Source: Nannobrachium achirus | Lineage: Eukaryota > Chordata > Actinopteri > Myctophiformes > Myctophidae | Length of the DNA: 64,000 bases | NCBI GenBank assembly: GCA_963921795.1 | Contig: OY997639.1 | Coordinates: forward strand, 62,409,394 to 62,473,393 | Direction of reading: 5' to 3' | Shown: in pieces, positions 1 through 17,652 of the stretch | Position numbering within the stretch: the first letter of the stretch is position 1 | How the letters are laid out: every line of letters starts with the position of its first letter | Position numbers and translations under genes: made by a program | The notes under the pieces: model-generated | What the model was told of the DNA's origin: nothing | Seen by the model: the letters and a program-made list of their open reading frames with translations, nothing else | The model's database searches: none

Positions 1-38
1 GTCCCTCATAAAGCCTTTCACACCCACACTCTTTCACA

Positions 39-58
39 CACACACACACACACACACA

Positions 59-132
<74 letters not shown>
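39..132 (+). repeat. (CA)n/(CG)-interrupted microsatellite
   Basis: A CA run with an internal ACGC tetranucleotide block in the eno2 intron at the left edge. The 1-710 stretch otherwise holds only intron sequence and the purine repeat at 602-683. Confidence 0.95.
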
Positions 133-135
<3 letters not shown>

Positions 136-601
136 GTAGGGAAACAGACCATTGATGGGGTAAAGAGCGATATCAGAGTGGTTCTCATCTTGCCAAATGT
201 GCACTGTAGCGCATAATTAAAACCTCTTTAACAGCACCCAAGTGTCAGCAAGAGAGAGGGAGAGGAGAAGTCATCTCTCTCACTCCCTCATTCTCTCTCT
301 CTCTCCCTCTATGAGAAGTGAAATATGAAAGATGGGCTGATGTGTCCATTTACAGCCAGTAATTGAGACCACCATTAACACTGACACTTTGAGTCAAGAA
401 CCTGTCCCCCAGGGACAAAGTGTATGCTGTGTGCTGTGTGTGTAGGTCCTTAACAACTTTGCTTGACTGAATTTTCTTCCCCTCAGTTGTCAATTATGAT
501 ACATGATGTGGTTCCCTAAACCATTTATGCTTTTGTTATCATCTGTGCAATTAAATTACCTTTATGCCACCATTAAGTACAGGATGGAAGATCGGGGAAG
601 A

Positions 602-683
602 CCAGAGCAGAGCAGAGCAGAGCAGAGCAGAGCAGAGAAGAGAAGAGAAGAGAAGAGAAGAGAAGAGAAGAGAAGAGAAGAGG
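602..683 (+). repeat. Pentanucleotide (AGAGC)n/(AGAAG)n repeat
   Basis: About six AGAGC units grade into about ten AGAAG units, ending about 30 bp from an eno2 exon donor at 711. The open frames through it are repeat artefacts. Confidence 0.95.
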
Positions 684-710
684 CCGTGCAAGTCACCAAA
701 CAGCTCTCAC

Positions 711-5613
<4,903 letters not shown>

Positions 5614-5731
5614 TCTGTGAGAAAATATGTCAAGGCCTCATTGAAAGAAATTACAAATATACTGTACATTCCTGTCACTGCACAAATATATTTTTACCAG
5701 CCTATACGCTACATACACAATACTGCAGTAG

Positions 5732-5821
<90 letters not shown>

Positions 5822-5893
5822 GCATGCACATATGGGGGGCAAGTAAACATGTCATGCATGCTCATTGCTCTCTCAGTCTCTCTCTCTCTGTCA

Positions 5894-5945
<52 letters not shown>
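5732..5945 (+). repeat. Two (CA)n microsatellites upstream of eno2 start exon
   Basis: CA tracts at about 5732-5820 and 5898-5945 are separated by CT-rich DNA. The 211-aa open frame across them is mostly HTHT repeat and is not a gene. Confidence 0.95.
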
Positions 5946-5947
<2 letters not shown>

Positions 5948-6604
5948 TCAATTCGGAGGAGCTTTATTATTTGGATGAGAAAACATACGTGTACACGCAC
6001 ACGAATAAACATTTTATCTGTGAGATCAGAATAGCAGAACATGTTGTGTGGGGAATGATAGACGAAAACGATGTAAATAAAGAGACACAATACGGAGACT
6101 GCATGACCTCTAAAATATCAATGCTAATAGGCTATAAACGATGACATTCCTTCCAACAAACAACGCACCCGTTCTAAATGAATTTGGTGGCACAAACTCT
6201 TCCTAGTAGGCCTATCAATGGACCAGCAGCAAACTGGTGGAACTCACGATCCAAGCTTCGGAATTAAAAGCTGGGCACATATCTATCCCTATAGCGAGAG
6301 CATGCACTGAAACACTCCCACGCACACACATTCCTTCAAGCGCTGCTAATATTAGGCTATTATTAAAACATATTTAATGACTGTCCTGTCATCCCGCTCC
6401 ATACAAGCAGGCTCTAATTTACGATGTCACCCCTGTGCGTGAAAGGACCGTTTTAATAAATACATAAAAAAAGAGGAGAAATGCTCCAACGAAGAGGATG
6501 GAGAGAATGACGGGAGAGATGATGAGAATGGAGGGGATGGTAGTGGTACCCTATCGGAAAGGAATGATGGAAGGAGAAATCAATTGATCGTATTTATCGT
6601 TTAC

Positions 6605-6720
6605 CTGCAGCCTAGTGTGTGAAGCCCGGTAGACAGAAGTGATCCAGAGCGAATGAGAGGAGAGAGAAAGATCATAGAAGGAATGAGATGAGAGGAGGGA
6701 GGAGATTGGCTACAGCACAG
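6605..6720 (-). promoter_or_regulatory. Candidate eno2 untranslated first exon and promoter
   Basis: Reading the minus strand, CTGCAG followed by GTAAACG gives a plausible splice donor at 6604/6605, about 1 kb upstream of the start-codon exon. Vertebrate enolase genes commonly have a non-coding first exon. The upstream side is purine-rich and has no obvious TATA box. The transcription start cannot be placed from sequence alone. Confidence 0.4.
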
Positions 6721-6853
6721 CAGGGGGTCAATACGTGCGACAGACGGGGGAGGCTGAACTCATGAGTCACTGGAAGTGGAAGACGCACAGAGAGAAGGAG
6801 GGCAGGCAATGAGACGAGGTCAAGGACATACCTGGTAGGCTATATGATAGACG

Positions 6854-7277
6854 CAGGGGTCTTCAACGTTTTCAGGCCGGGGACCCCCAAACTGATGTGG
6901 AGATGGAGCAGGGACCCCCTACCACCTCGTAGGGTGGGGGGGTCGGGGCTACGACATATTTTTTATTTTAAACATGTACAAGTTACAGCGAGCAGGGTGG
7001 GCCGTACCCTACCATTTCTAAACATACTACTTATTAACTGAGAACAAATGTCAATAATATCAACAATCTGTCAATTGCATAGTAATCATGTATTCAAGCA
7101 ATTCAAAATGAATAGAATCATGATTTATTTTTTAACATAAATGTGAAAAATGAAAAAAACAAAAAAAAACACATTTTTTGAAAAAAAAATTTTTTTTTTA
7201 AGCAATCATTTCGCGGACCCCTTGCAGTACCTCCGCGGACCCCCTAGGGGTCGCGGACCCCCTGTTGAAGACCCCTG
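6854..7277. mobile_element. hAT-like element between eno2 and mlf2
   Basis: It starts CAGGGGTCTTCAACG and ends GTTGAAGACCCCTG. Flanks GATAGACG and GATAGAGG are a TSD with one mismatch. The interior is a long AT-rich segment and differs from the 1608 family although the tips match. Confidence 0.8.
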
Positions 7278-9350
7278 ATAGAGGGGTCAAAAGAGGGACT
7301 GTAATTAATTATTCTGGCGATGCACCAGCAAGATGTCAGACAGAAAACAGGCCAAGTTCCCCAAATCCCCTGTTTTTCCAGCCACTTATGTTACTCATTA
7401 TCATAGCATACAACAGCACAAGACCCCCAGGCTGGCAAATGAATGACCGACCTTGGCTGGCTGCCACCAACATTACCTATTCATGTACGCCCCGTTTGCT
7501 GAGACAATATTTTCTCAGATGTCAGGTGTAGACTATACATTAGAGAGGCAGAATATATTTTATTATTCAAGGGAACTTTTAGTTTGGAGACTAAAATCTA
7601 TGGTATACTATTTACCGGTAGTTGAATAGTCTGGGGTTCCTATAGACTAGAGGATGGTACATGGTAGAGAAAACATATTGTTGCTGCATGTCGGGCATAA
7701 ACCTTGTCCATCTCCAAATTCCAACTTTTAATGTTTTTCTTTTTTTGGAAACGAATGCCCCAAAAAATCAGGAGACCACAAGGGGAGGTAAATGCAAATA
7801 GAAAGGTAGTCATTCACTGCCTCGGTTTTATCTTTTTCTCCCTTCCTTGTACAGCGTTTTGTATTTGTTGATGACACGTATTATTGTGTAGTGTACATTT
7901 TTTTATGCTTTGATGATCAAATCGGGGTCATGCCTATGTTCCCTCAACCCTATGTTCCCTCACTGAGGTTGAGGTTAGGGTTTGGGTTAGGGTTAGGGCT
8001 GAGGGAACTTGAGCATGGACCCATTGAATCCATAGGAACACAATGGAATTATGTCGCCAGGAAGTCTTTTTTTCAACCCTTTTAGCCTCAATGTCTAACT
8101 GTATCACAGGCTGTTTAACATTTCTGACTATCAACCGACGGCAATGATATATAGATATTCTATTGCACTACTAGGATACTAATGGATATGGGACGAGCAT
8201 GTAGAGATGTGGGGATGAGCGTCAGGGAAGCAGTGCAGATGGACAGATAGAGCTGTTGGGAGACGCCAGAAGCGCAGCACAGCAAAGGCTGCTGCTGGAC
8301 AGAGGGGAATAGGATGACAGCAACGGATGTAAGAGAAGAGAGAACGTGTGCTGGTGGCTGGTCTGCTGGATGTGTTTGTGCATGTGAGGAAGAGAGTGGT
8401 TTTGATTGGCTGATCCACTGGTGTGTTCCAACTGGATGTCACGACCATCTGCAGATATTTCGACACAGTGGAGTGGAGAGCATGCATGCATGCATGCATG
8501 CACGCACGCACAACACACACAGAGGCAGCTACTTTGTGCATCCAAGTGAATAAAACACAGTAGTACATGAGTCAGAATGGGCAGTCAGTGATTCATTCCT
8601 ACCACTAAAAATGGAATGAGAATACAAACAAAAAACACTAGTGACAAAAGCATGTATATACAGTAACTTAATGGCATTGATCAAAAGGAACTCGATAGAC
8701 AATTAATCACAGAATATTCATGTTATAGTCAGATAATTCAGGCACATAATCTCAAAGACTTCACCCATTTTCATCCTATCTTCATATAATTGGGCTTCAC
8801 TAATGCTCATCATAAAATTGTCTCAATTTCTTGATTTTTTATTAAGGTGAGAACAATGGCTTGCATTATCGCATGCCAAGTTTCCAGAAATAGAAAGCCT
8901 GCCGTTTCGATTGGCTTGGATTCCCAATCGATGTCACTGGCAGGCAGGTTTCTGAACTGTCCACAGCCCTCCTCTGAGACACAGTGAGTAGACAAAAAAC
9001 AGTGCCATCTTATCATTATAAGATGGCAATTATATGAAAGGTTGAAAATGGGCGAAGTCGTCCTTTAAAAACAGAACCTTGAAACATACTTTCAGAATAG
9101 AGAAAATAATTCACAGCTCAGTTTGCAATTATCTACCAATGTTTAATGGTTTTCTAATCAGTTTAATTAGTCAACAGTATACAATTCAATCCACAGACAC
9201 ACTAGTGCCTTCACAAAACATAAAATGGACTGTACAGCAGCTGTATGTACTGTAGTGTGGCAATGTCTTTATACTTTTATAGTGCAGTGAGGCAAATGAA
9301 AAAAAATAATAAACAAAAAAACGCATGTCAAGTTCTGAGAATGTGTCTAT
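7278..9350. other. Intergenic DNA, no supported gene
   Basis: AT-rich sequence between eno2 and mlf2. I see only short repeats: TTAGGG-like units at 7971-8000 and ATGC/ACGC tetranucleotides near 8480-8515. Open frames here are short and lack recognisable domains. Confidence 0.5.
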
Positions 9351-9353
9351 ATA

Positions 9354-9715
<362 letters not shown>

Positions 9716-9962
9716 AAATGTATAGTTTATATATAGACAGTCCAGTCATATCAAACATCTATGATGGCCGGTCACATTGACTGGCTTCCCTCTTCATCTT
9801 GGTTCACAGCATCGGGAAATATCTCCATCAGTCCGTCCTTCTGCTCCCCTCCTCATGCTTGGCCCCTGGTGGGACATTCACACAGTTGAGGAATAAAACC
9901 CACAAAGCTAAGCAACATTCACTGCACAAGAAGTGACACTGAGGACCAAGTTAACTCTAAAG

Positions 9963-10401
9963 CAGGGGTTCTCAAACCTTTTTAGGCCGTGACCCCCAAA
10001 ATAAACATATTTGAACTGGGGACCCCCACCCTGACAAGCACTTGGAATTGTAGGTATTACATTTTATGTGACTCGGTTCCACAGATAAATATTGTGAAAA
10101 TAGCAGATCTACATGCTCACACAACACCTCGCACTGCAAGGCGTTAGATCATGTAGATCTGCTATTTTCACAATGTTTGCCTCTTGCTTACTTACTATTT
10201 GACAGTTTGGCCAGTTTGGTATTAAAACGGTCTTGAAAGTCCTTAAATTGTCACTTTATAAATGTGCAGATACCCTGTATAGACTTATACTGTGTGTTTG
10301 TTTGTTTTCCATTGAGCGAGAAGGAAAAAAATGACATTAAGCTAATCACCTGGGGACCCCACAAAATAATTTGGGGACCCCAAGTTTGAGAACCACCGCT
10401 G
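9963..10401. mobile_element. hAT-like element (CAGGGGTTCTCAAAC family)
   Basis: Left end CAGGGGTTCTCAAACCTTTTT; right end AAGTTTGAGAACCACCGCTG. The inside hairpin at 10092-10176 matches the conserved GATCTACA hairpin. No exact TSD was found, so the right end may be altered. A 5'-similar partial copy lies at 45038. Confidence 0.75.
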
Positions 10402-12656
10402 GCACCGCAGTATTGCTGGCACAGGAAAGACTATTGTATAACTTATTGCATGTATTGCTATACGTTTTAATGATTTAAAATAAAAAAGCTGACATCTCAA
10501 AAACTACATTCTGTGCAGAAAATTCTTGTGATTGTCTTACCATCACTGTTTCATGCTCTGTCTGATCCCGTACCCCATATAATATTCCATATTTGAATAT
10601 TCCTTCCAATATTAAAAATAATAGAATGTTCGACTATAAAAAATTAAGCTTAGAATAAAAAATCTGCTGCAGTTCTCGCAAGACTCTGGGCACGTGACGT
10701 TAAAAGGCATCTGGGTCTTGCAAGGCAGAAGTCTCCCCTCAAAGAGAAGCACTATTGCAAAGCTTTGACCGCGCCGCGTCTAAATGCGAGCCGATCTACA
10801 CGTCCACAATGCGTCGCTGATGCAGCGCGTTGTGGGCTTTTAGATTAGCGGTGGTTTGTGACACCGCCCTACAGCGAAGAATAAACCAGCTGCTGCTTCG
10901 CTGCAAGTTGCCTGTAACTTCACACTGACCGGCTGACCCGCAGACAGACACACAGTGCCTCTGCCTCGGAGTCGGTAGGCTTAGACTTGCAGTTGCTCTG
11001 TATTAGAAAGCACACACGTTTAATCACACAATGTTAACTTTAATTGATTCAAAATGATAACGAGTCAAGCTGAAACGGGCAATTTATTCGGTAGTGCAGG
11101 CAGACTGTTTACAACGACACTCGACCACCGGAAACACGATGTAAAAACTATGCATGGATTCTTGTCTCTCACGGTAAAACTCCCTCAATGTCACATTTAT
11201 CTTGTAGCTTACTGTTCATTAATTTGATTTAAACAAAAAACGAATCCATTGGTTTGATTATAATTGCCCGTTTCATGCCGTGGTAGATTGTCCCAACTTC
11301 CATCACAGCACAATGAGTGCACCGTTCTCCAGATAAGTCTGGACTTACAGCTTAGAGCTTAATTAAAATTAGGCTATAGAATAAAACAAGTATGAATAAT
11401 TAATTTGATCTAGCAAGAGATTGCATTTCTCAGCACTTGCAACCGGTGTATAGGCTATAGAGAAAGAAATAGACTTCTGCTGCGTTTGACTTAAGTTTTA
11501 CTGCATACAATATTTTATATAAAAAATTAATATACATTCAAAATTCAATAGGTTCGAATGGATCGAAGATTTTTTTCATAACAGGCAATCTTGTCCTTTC
11601 ACAGCATTTCGTCCTACCCATCCAGGCTCCAAACCGGAGCGATTGGTTATATTGTTAGTCCACTTATTTTCTCTCGCTTTCAGTACATGTCTGCCTGTCT
11701 GATAGCATTCCATCCACACTCTAATATTAACAGGGCGCAGCCATTGTTATTGTAAAAACGCAGATCTTTGAACTCACGTTTGAAATCTCGTCTCGCGAGA
11801 AGTCTGAATCCTATTGGAGTCAATGGGGCGTGATGTGCGCACTGAGCAGTTAACACAATGGGGAAAGGTAGCCAACTCACCTGAAAGACGTCTCGGGACG
11901 TCTTACCTGGTTACCATGGTTACCAGGTAAGCAGAACCTGCGGTAGCAAAAACACTACATATCCCATCATGCAACTCGGCCGCCAGCGTCATTGAGCGTC
12001 TATCCTACATTGACTCCTATTCTATGCTGTAATATAAAAACGGCTGTATCTCTGAATAAGGTGCAAATAACGCCGAGAGACGCTCTTTTTCACTGCTACA
12101 CTGGGCCGTGACGGTCGGCCGCGTTTGGATGTTACTTCATTTCACCACCGAAAGTAAACAAACAAAACTTCATTTAAAAAAAGTAAGATTACACAACATG
12201 CACACGGCTTCCGGGGCTCTTTTGGGCTCCTCAGAATAAAGCGTAAGTGAAGTGGTGGCTTTCTTTTTTAAACATAAAGTTTGACGACGTTTCGGCCATC
12301 AGCTGGCCTTCATCAGGTGTGCACTGAGCAAACACATCTGCACAGCTTCACTTGTAAACAAATAATGGCAATAATGGCGGCGCCCAGTGCGAAACGAGAC
12401 AATGGATTTACCAGAGTCATTGATTTTCGAGCAAGAGAAATGAGCAGGCGTCAGGGAGGACGAAACACCGTGAAAGGACAAGATTGCCTGTTATGAAACA
12501 TCTGTAAAAACATTTTGGTGAGAGAAGAACGCAGACTAAAGGTAAAATAACCTTCTAGGCCGTAACTCTCCTTTAATGGGTAATCTGGGTTATGTACAGT
12601 TATGATTCTGAACAAACAAAAACCACATACATGTGCTTATGTCGTCGTCCTACCTC
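10402..12656. other. mlf2 downstream region, no supported gene
   Basis: The stretch contains a decayed GATCTACA-type hairpin at about 10795-10850 and a hairpin GGTTACCATGGTTACC at about 11909. The block around 12265-12325 (GACGACGTTTCGGCCATCAGCTGGCCTTCATCAGG, hyphen-free in the genome) resembles a common dispersed fish repeat. The right end is probably mlf2 3' UTR on the minus strand. Confidence 0.4.
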
Positions 12657-15600
12657 TCACCAGTCGTAGCGGGGGCGAGTAGGGGGTGGGGGGTGGTGCC
12701 GGGGAGACTCGTGTCGATGGGCTGACGGGGAGACGGAGCTGGGAGGGGCGGTGAGGGCCAGCTGCTGCCCCCCTGCCCGTCGGTCGCGGCCATAGTCCAG
12801 ACCTCGGGCGTTCGGGGGAGGGTACCGTCCCACCGAACTCCTCCACTCCTCGTCAAAAGCAGCGGCTTCAGCTGCAAGGAATGGAGATGACAGGTCAGAG
12901 GTCAGACAGCTAGCCAATGGCTAATAAATTCAATCCAGCAGCGAAACAAACTCCAAGACAACGTCTTGATGTCTTATTTCCAGGCGTATATTGAAATACA
13001 AAAAATTGCTTCATGTAAAAGAAATGTTACTTTTTAATTCACTTCTGATTCAAACTGTGATATGCACAAGCAAAGAACGTGCCTGGGCGTGCCTGTGGTG
13101 TTCAACAGGAGTGTGTGCCTAATTTATTAGGGTGGCAGTGACCCAGGAAGTAGATTGGCCACTTGGAAATTGGAAGGTTCTCCCTGTGCTATGACCAAGA
13201 GTCGTTGAGCAAGATACTGAAACCCTTATTCTGCTCCCGATGAGCAGGTTTGTGCCTTGCATGGTTTCCTCCACCATCGGTGTGTAAATGTCTGTTTGAA
13301 TGGGTGAATGTAATGCACATTGTAAAGCGCTTCGAATACAGGTACAATATGGAAGCACCCTTTATAATTTATTCGTGCATGACACGAATCAGCCCAGAAG
13401 TATTTTCAAAAGCGTATTATTATTTTCTTCTACTATGGTTATATTTTGGAAAGACTAACACCGCAAGCCAAATAGAGGGGCTTTGGATTACACAGTGAGC
13501 ATTGTTTCGGAGATAATGAACAGATCTTTGATATAGTTTTGCTAATGTTAATCTTGGCTTCAGTTTACTTCAATTCAATAAATTATTTTATTTTCCATTC
13601 ACGCTTACACAAAAGAGAATTCTCCTTGTATTCAAGACATCACAAGGTGAGTAAAAAAGAAAGAAAGAACATTCTAGCTGACTGAAATTGACAAAAGATC
13701 TCTCTACCTGTTTAGTCATCACATCAACATTACCAATAGTCATTCCCAGTATATAGTGACATTACTAATATTGGAGGTAAAGAAATACGGTATTATAAAT
13801 TACATTTAGACAATATCACTCAGTCCTAATCTAGTATAACCTGAATTCTATCATTCTATTTTAAACTTCCACATCTGACTCTATTTAAATTGTATTTTTC
13901 CTCTAATATTGTTTTGTTTTTAACTCTTATCACAGAGAAGCAAATCATATCATATTTCCATAGTTCCATTAGTGATAACAGGCAGAATAAGAAAGGACAT
14001 TACTTATTAGTCAACGCTGTAACTCTGAAAATTAACACAGTAGGAGGAGGCATATGAAAAGCTAATTATACCAACAAGACGAGGAAAGCCTAGTTCAGCT
14101 GAAACCTGGATACAGCCTTTGGGGTCTTCAGAAACCGAAACCTAAATCCCTCTTATTTGTGATCTAAACTCTGTTGCCGTAGTAGAACTGGTAAACTAGA
14201 TGTTGTCAAATTAATTTAATTTTTAATGAATTTGTCAGCTATGAACTATGAAGAGTGAAGACAAACTGTTGGTGCAATTACCAAGACCGCAGAGTGTTTA
14301 TTCATAAATCTCTGAGGTGAGACAACACAACTGGAAAGACCGCTAATTAATTAACGATATAAGAAGCAAGAGGGCAGACAAAGTGTACTAATAAAGCATT
14401 TTACTGACAAAAATCCCCGAAACCAATCAAAATGTAGCATCGAATTACCATATTCCATGGCCCGTTTCTTGATGAACTATGACTCAGTTTGAATTTAGGA
14501 AGTCGGCCAGTAAAACATGAAATACCTGCAAATGGCTAGCCATGAGATAATGGAAATGTATCTGTGTTGATATCTGGCAGAACATGTAAATGGAGTACCT
14601 GTATATAGTACTTGCACACAGCAAGAGAGAGTGGTTGTCACACAAATGTGTGTTACAACAATTCAGTCATTTAGGTTAGCAGGGACACTGACTATTCTAG
14701 GTCTGCTAGCTTCTGGGTCTGGCAATATATGTATGGATATGGACACAAACATTTTTTCCTAACAGAAATATAATACTGGATTGTGTTTCCTAAATATAGA
14801 GCTCATGAGAACAATATAACTTTCAGCCAGGGTTTCATATAGGGATGTGTGCAGCTGCCCCTAATAATCGTTTGCTAAATAGTAGTTTAGTAAAGTTCGG
14901 CGTTATTCAGCTAAAATACATTGTTTTGACCCACAGCAGTCGCAGCTCAATGTCAACTTCCTGAAGTGCTTTGGTATACTTATTTCCCCTAGTTACATTA
15001 ATGCAGAATCACAGTTCTCAGCATTGTAATACGGTAGCTGCTTCACTGGTAAATTACTACAACCTATCTTCCTCAACGTAAATATAATATAATTATGAAG
15101 TACAGCCGCAAAATGCACTACGTTTCTATTCTATGTTCCTCTCCGTTACTCACTCTCCTCCAGGTTGATGTAGTCCTGACGTTCCTCCCTGTCACCGGTG
15201 CGGCGGTTCCGTGCACGCTCCATGACGTGACCGCGCTCGCCGATGTGGTGGCCAATGGCTAGGCGCTCCACGCCACTCTCGCTGTCACGCATCGACTGGC
15301 GCGTCTCGCGGATCTGAGAAAATAGTAAGGAAACAAATGTTTCATAAAATACATTTTTGCTCTAATAATGCATTCCTAACCATCTACCACCACCATTTAT
15401 TTGAACTATTGGCATCTGCCAGCTAGGGGATATGGTCTTCTCACCCCACCAGGCGCTGTTCTCATTTCACTGGTCTGCTGGTAGACTTTGGGAGCTCCAG
15501 CGTCTAGGGAGGAATAGGAGATCACTGTGGACGAGGAGTACGTCTGACAGTTCGGTGAGGAGCCGGACATGGCGCCGGACATGCCGCCGGACATGCCGCC

Positions 15601-17652
15601 GGACATTCTTTCCTGGAAGACAAGGACTGACAGTAAGTCACACTGTGACACAATGCTGTGCGGTGGTAGTAAGTTAGTAACCTTGGGAATGTGGCCCTGG
15701 GAAGGAGCCTATCGCCTGTTTCCTTAGCGCCAGGCATTGACATGATGCTAGTACATGATAATAGTAGTACAGTAAGTATGTCACAGGGACATTTGGGAGG
15801 AATTGGGTACCATTTTTATAGTCTGTGTATGATACTGCCGGGGATTGAACCCTGACCTCCCAATCTCTGGGTGAACACTGAACCACAAGGCCATTGAGCT
15901 GGTGGAAAGCACTGGTTTAATTCATTGAGATAAAGATTTTCCACTCATTTTAAGTTGGTCTAACTGTATGAGAAAGAAATTGATCAATCAATCCATGGAA
16001 GTGTAAGTAGAACTGAGGGAAGACAAGTGACACAGTGCATTAGGGGCGGCATAGCTCAGGGGCATAGCTCAGGGGTAGAGAAACCGTTATTAGAGCACAA
16101 AGGGTTCCCAGTTCGAATCCGGGCTCCCCCTGAGTGAATGTCGAAGGGTCCTTGGGCAAGACTCTGAACCCCTAGTTGCTCCCGCTGAGCAGGTTGGTGC
16201 CTTGCATGGTTTCCTCTGCCACCGGTGTATGAATATGTGCGTGAATGGGTGAATGTAATATGCACAATCTATGTAAAGCGCTTTGGATAAAAGCGCTATA
16301 TAAATGCACCATTTACCATTTATTACCTCCTGTCCCACAAAAGGTACTATTGGTCGACAAACGTATGTCGCTTAAAATTTAGAACACCAATGGCATTGTT
16401 TTGGTTCAGTGTCACTCTTTGTGGGCTAGTTGGGCTGTCGACAGCCTATGGTGTCCAAGGTAATCATAAAGATTAATTTAGCTTTTATAGGGCAGAGAAC
16501 TACTCACCATGTTTTCCATCATTCCTCCCATCATGCCAAACATATCCATAAATCCTCCTCCACCCTGTGAAAATGAGAAAGATCACTTTGAAGTTCTCTC
16601 CAAGTGCAACAGCAGCTACACATCCAGCTACTGGTCATTCAACCATACAACGTACTACTGTAAACAGGATGCAATATTTGCCTGTCAGTTCCAGTTGCTC
16701 TAATCTGTCATCTTAAATGAGTGATATTTTGTTATAGAGCAACATCTACTCACCATTCCCATCATTCCAAAAGGAGACAACGCACCAGCCTAAGAAGCAA
16801 AGCACAACAAATGTAGGTACAAAAAACAAAACAAAATATATGATATGAGACATACACGACCTGTGAAATTAACACACACACACACAAAAACCACAGATAC
16901 CTGTATTGGCGGTCGGGGCGGTTGGATCTGCGGTGCAAGTTGGTATGGTTCAAAGCCAAATGACCCAAACAGGCTCCTCATCTGCTGCCTGTGGGTGGCA
17001 AATGGATCCCTGAAAGAAATAACATGCACATCCAGTCATAGTATACCATGAACAAAAGAAAACAACAACACTGTGCAGGCAAACAATAAATTGGAGGGGG
17101 TGGGAGGGGGGGATCTGACATTACAAGCTTAGTAAAGAGGGGGATAGCTTGCCATAGTGATTTGCACATACATTAGTCTGGGTGATACCAGGCTGGATTA
17201 TAATTATGATCTGACTGTGAACATCACTGTGAAAAGCCCATGTATTATTATTGGATTGATATCAAGCTATCTCAAATCCAATCCAACCCCTCCTAGCCGT
17301 CAGCTCTGACATTTCTAAATAATGTCGTGGGCTGGTTAAAAGGAGGACATTTAAAGCCCGATCGGCGGTGAGCATCAGCCGACTATTTCCCTGTCTAACG
17401 GAATGGTAATGTTTTTGTTGATGCCAGCTAACTGCCAATCCAATATGGTGGACTATGACAGGCCTAAACGCTTTGCTATACCTGCCTCAGGACACAATTA
17501 CACAACCTATCTCGCTAGCGATATTTATGTAGTTGGATTTCTCCCACTCGTAGAAGGAAAGAGAGAAAACACAGTAACACACAACGTGTTATGGATGTTG
17601 GTACTCACATCATGAAGGGACTGTCATCAACGTCATTCAAGTATCGATACAT
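12657..17652 (-). CDS. mlf2: Myeloid leukemia factor 2
   Basis: MLF2 is a small nuclear/cytoplasmic adaptor of the MLF1/MLF2 family, linked to DnaJ/HSP70 chaperone complexes. Seven exons on the minus strand: 17609-17652 (ATG), 16901-17009, 16754-16789, 16508-16564, 15445-15612, 15154-15313 and 12657-12871 (stop TGA). All junctions are GT-AG and the frame is continuous, giving 262 aa (human about 248). Family signatures in order: [11 protein letters not shown] near the N-terminus, SPFGMMGM, a glycine/methionine-rich [10 protein letters not shown] block, the core [72 protein letters not shown] and the terminal RYDW. Two oddities: a four-unit MSG(G/A) repeat in exon 5, and a proline/histidine-rich last exon. 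Failure to splice the last intron would add an immediate stop (AGT GAG TAA). Confidence 0.95.
13120..13365 (+). mobile_element. Decayed V-SINE-like copy
   Basis: It contains GCTCCCGATGAGCAGG, TGCCTTGCATGG, CCATCGGTGTGTAAATG, GAATGGGTGAATGTAATGC and TGTAAAGCGCTTCG, the core and tail blocks also present in the 16043 copy. The tRNA-like head is not clear. It lies in the last mlf2 intron. Confidence 0.7.
13380..15153. other. Remainder of last mlf2 intron, nothing recognised
   Basis: AT-rich intronic sequence without coding signal or clear repeat structure by eye. Confidence 0.4.
15571..15606 (-). repeat. In-frame 12-bp coding repeat in mlf2 exon 5
   Basis: ATGTCCGGCGGC-type 12-mers repeat four times in frame (minus strand), giving [16 protein letters not shown]. 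Confidence 0.9.
15640..15895 (-). mobile_element. tRNA-derived SINE-like sequence
   Basis: On the minus strand an A-box-like TGGCCTTGTGGTTCAGTG is followed by a B-box-like GGGTTCAATCCCCGG. The arrangement suits a tRNA-derived SINE head. The 3' boundary is uncertain. Confidence 0.5.
16043..16323 (+). mobile_element. V-SINE (tRNA-derived, L2-like tail)
   Basis: The head has a tRNA A box (TAGCTCAGGGGTAGAG) and B box (GGTTCCCAGTTCGAATCC). The central block GGTTGGTGCCTTGCATGG is followed by GTGAATGGGTGAATGTAA and the tail AAAGCGCTTTGGATAAAAGCG. It sits in the intron between mlf2 exons 4 and 5. It is not a functional tRNA gene: an extra GGGGCATAGCTCA duplication and a poor anticodon arm are seen. 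Confidence 0.85.

Noticed and set aside
16043..16130. Possible tRNA gene
   Set aside because: A and B boxes belong to a SINE head followed by V-SINE core and tail; the cloverleaf is poor.
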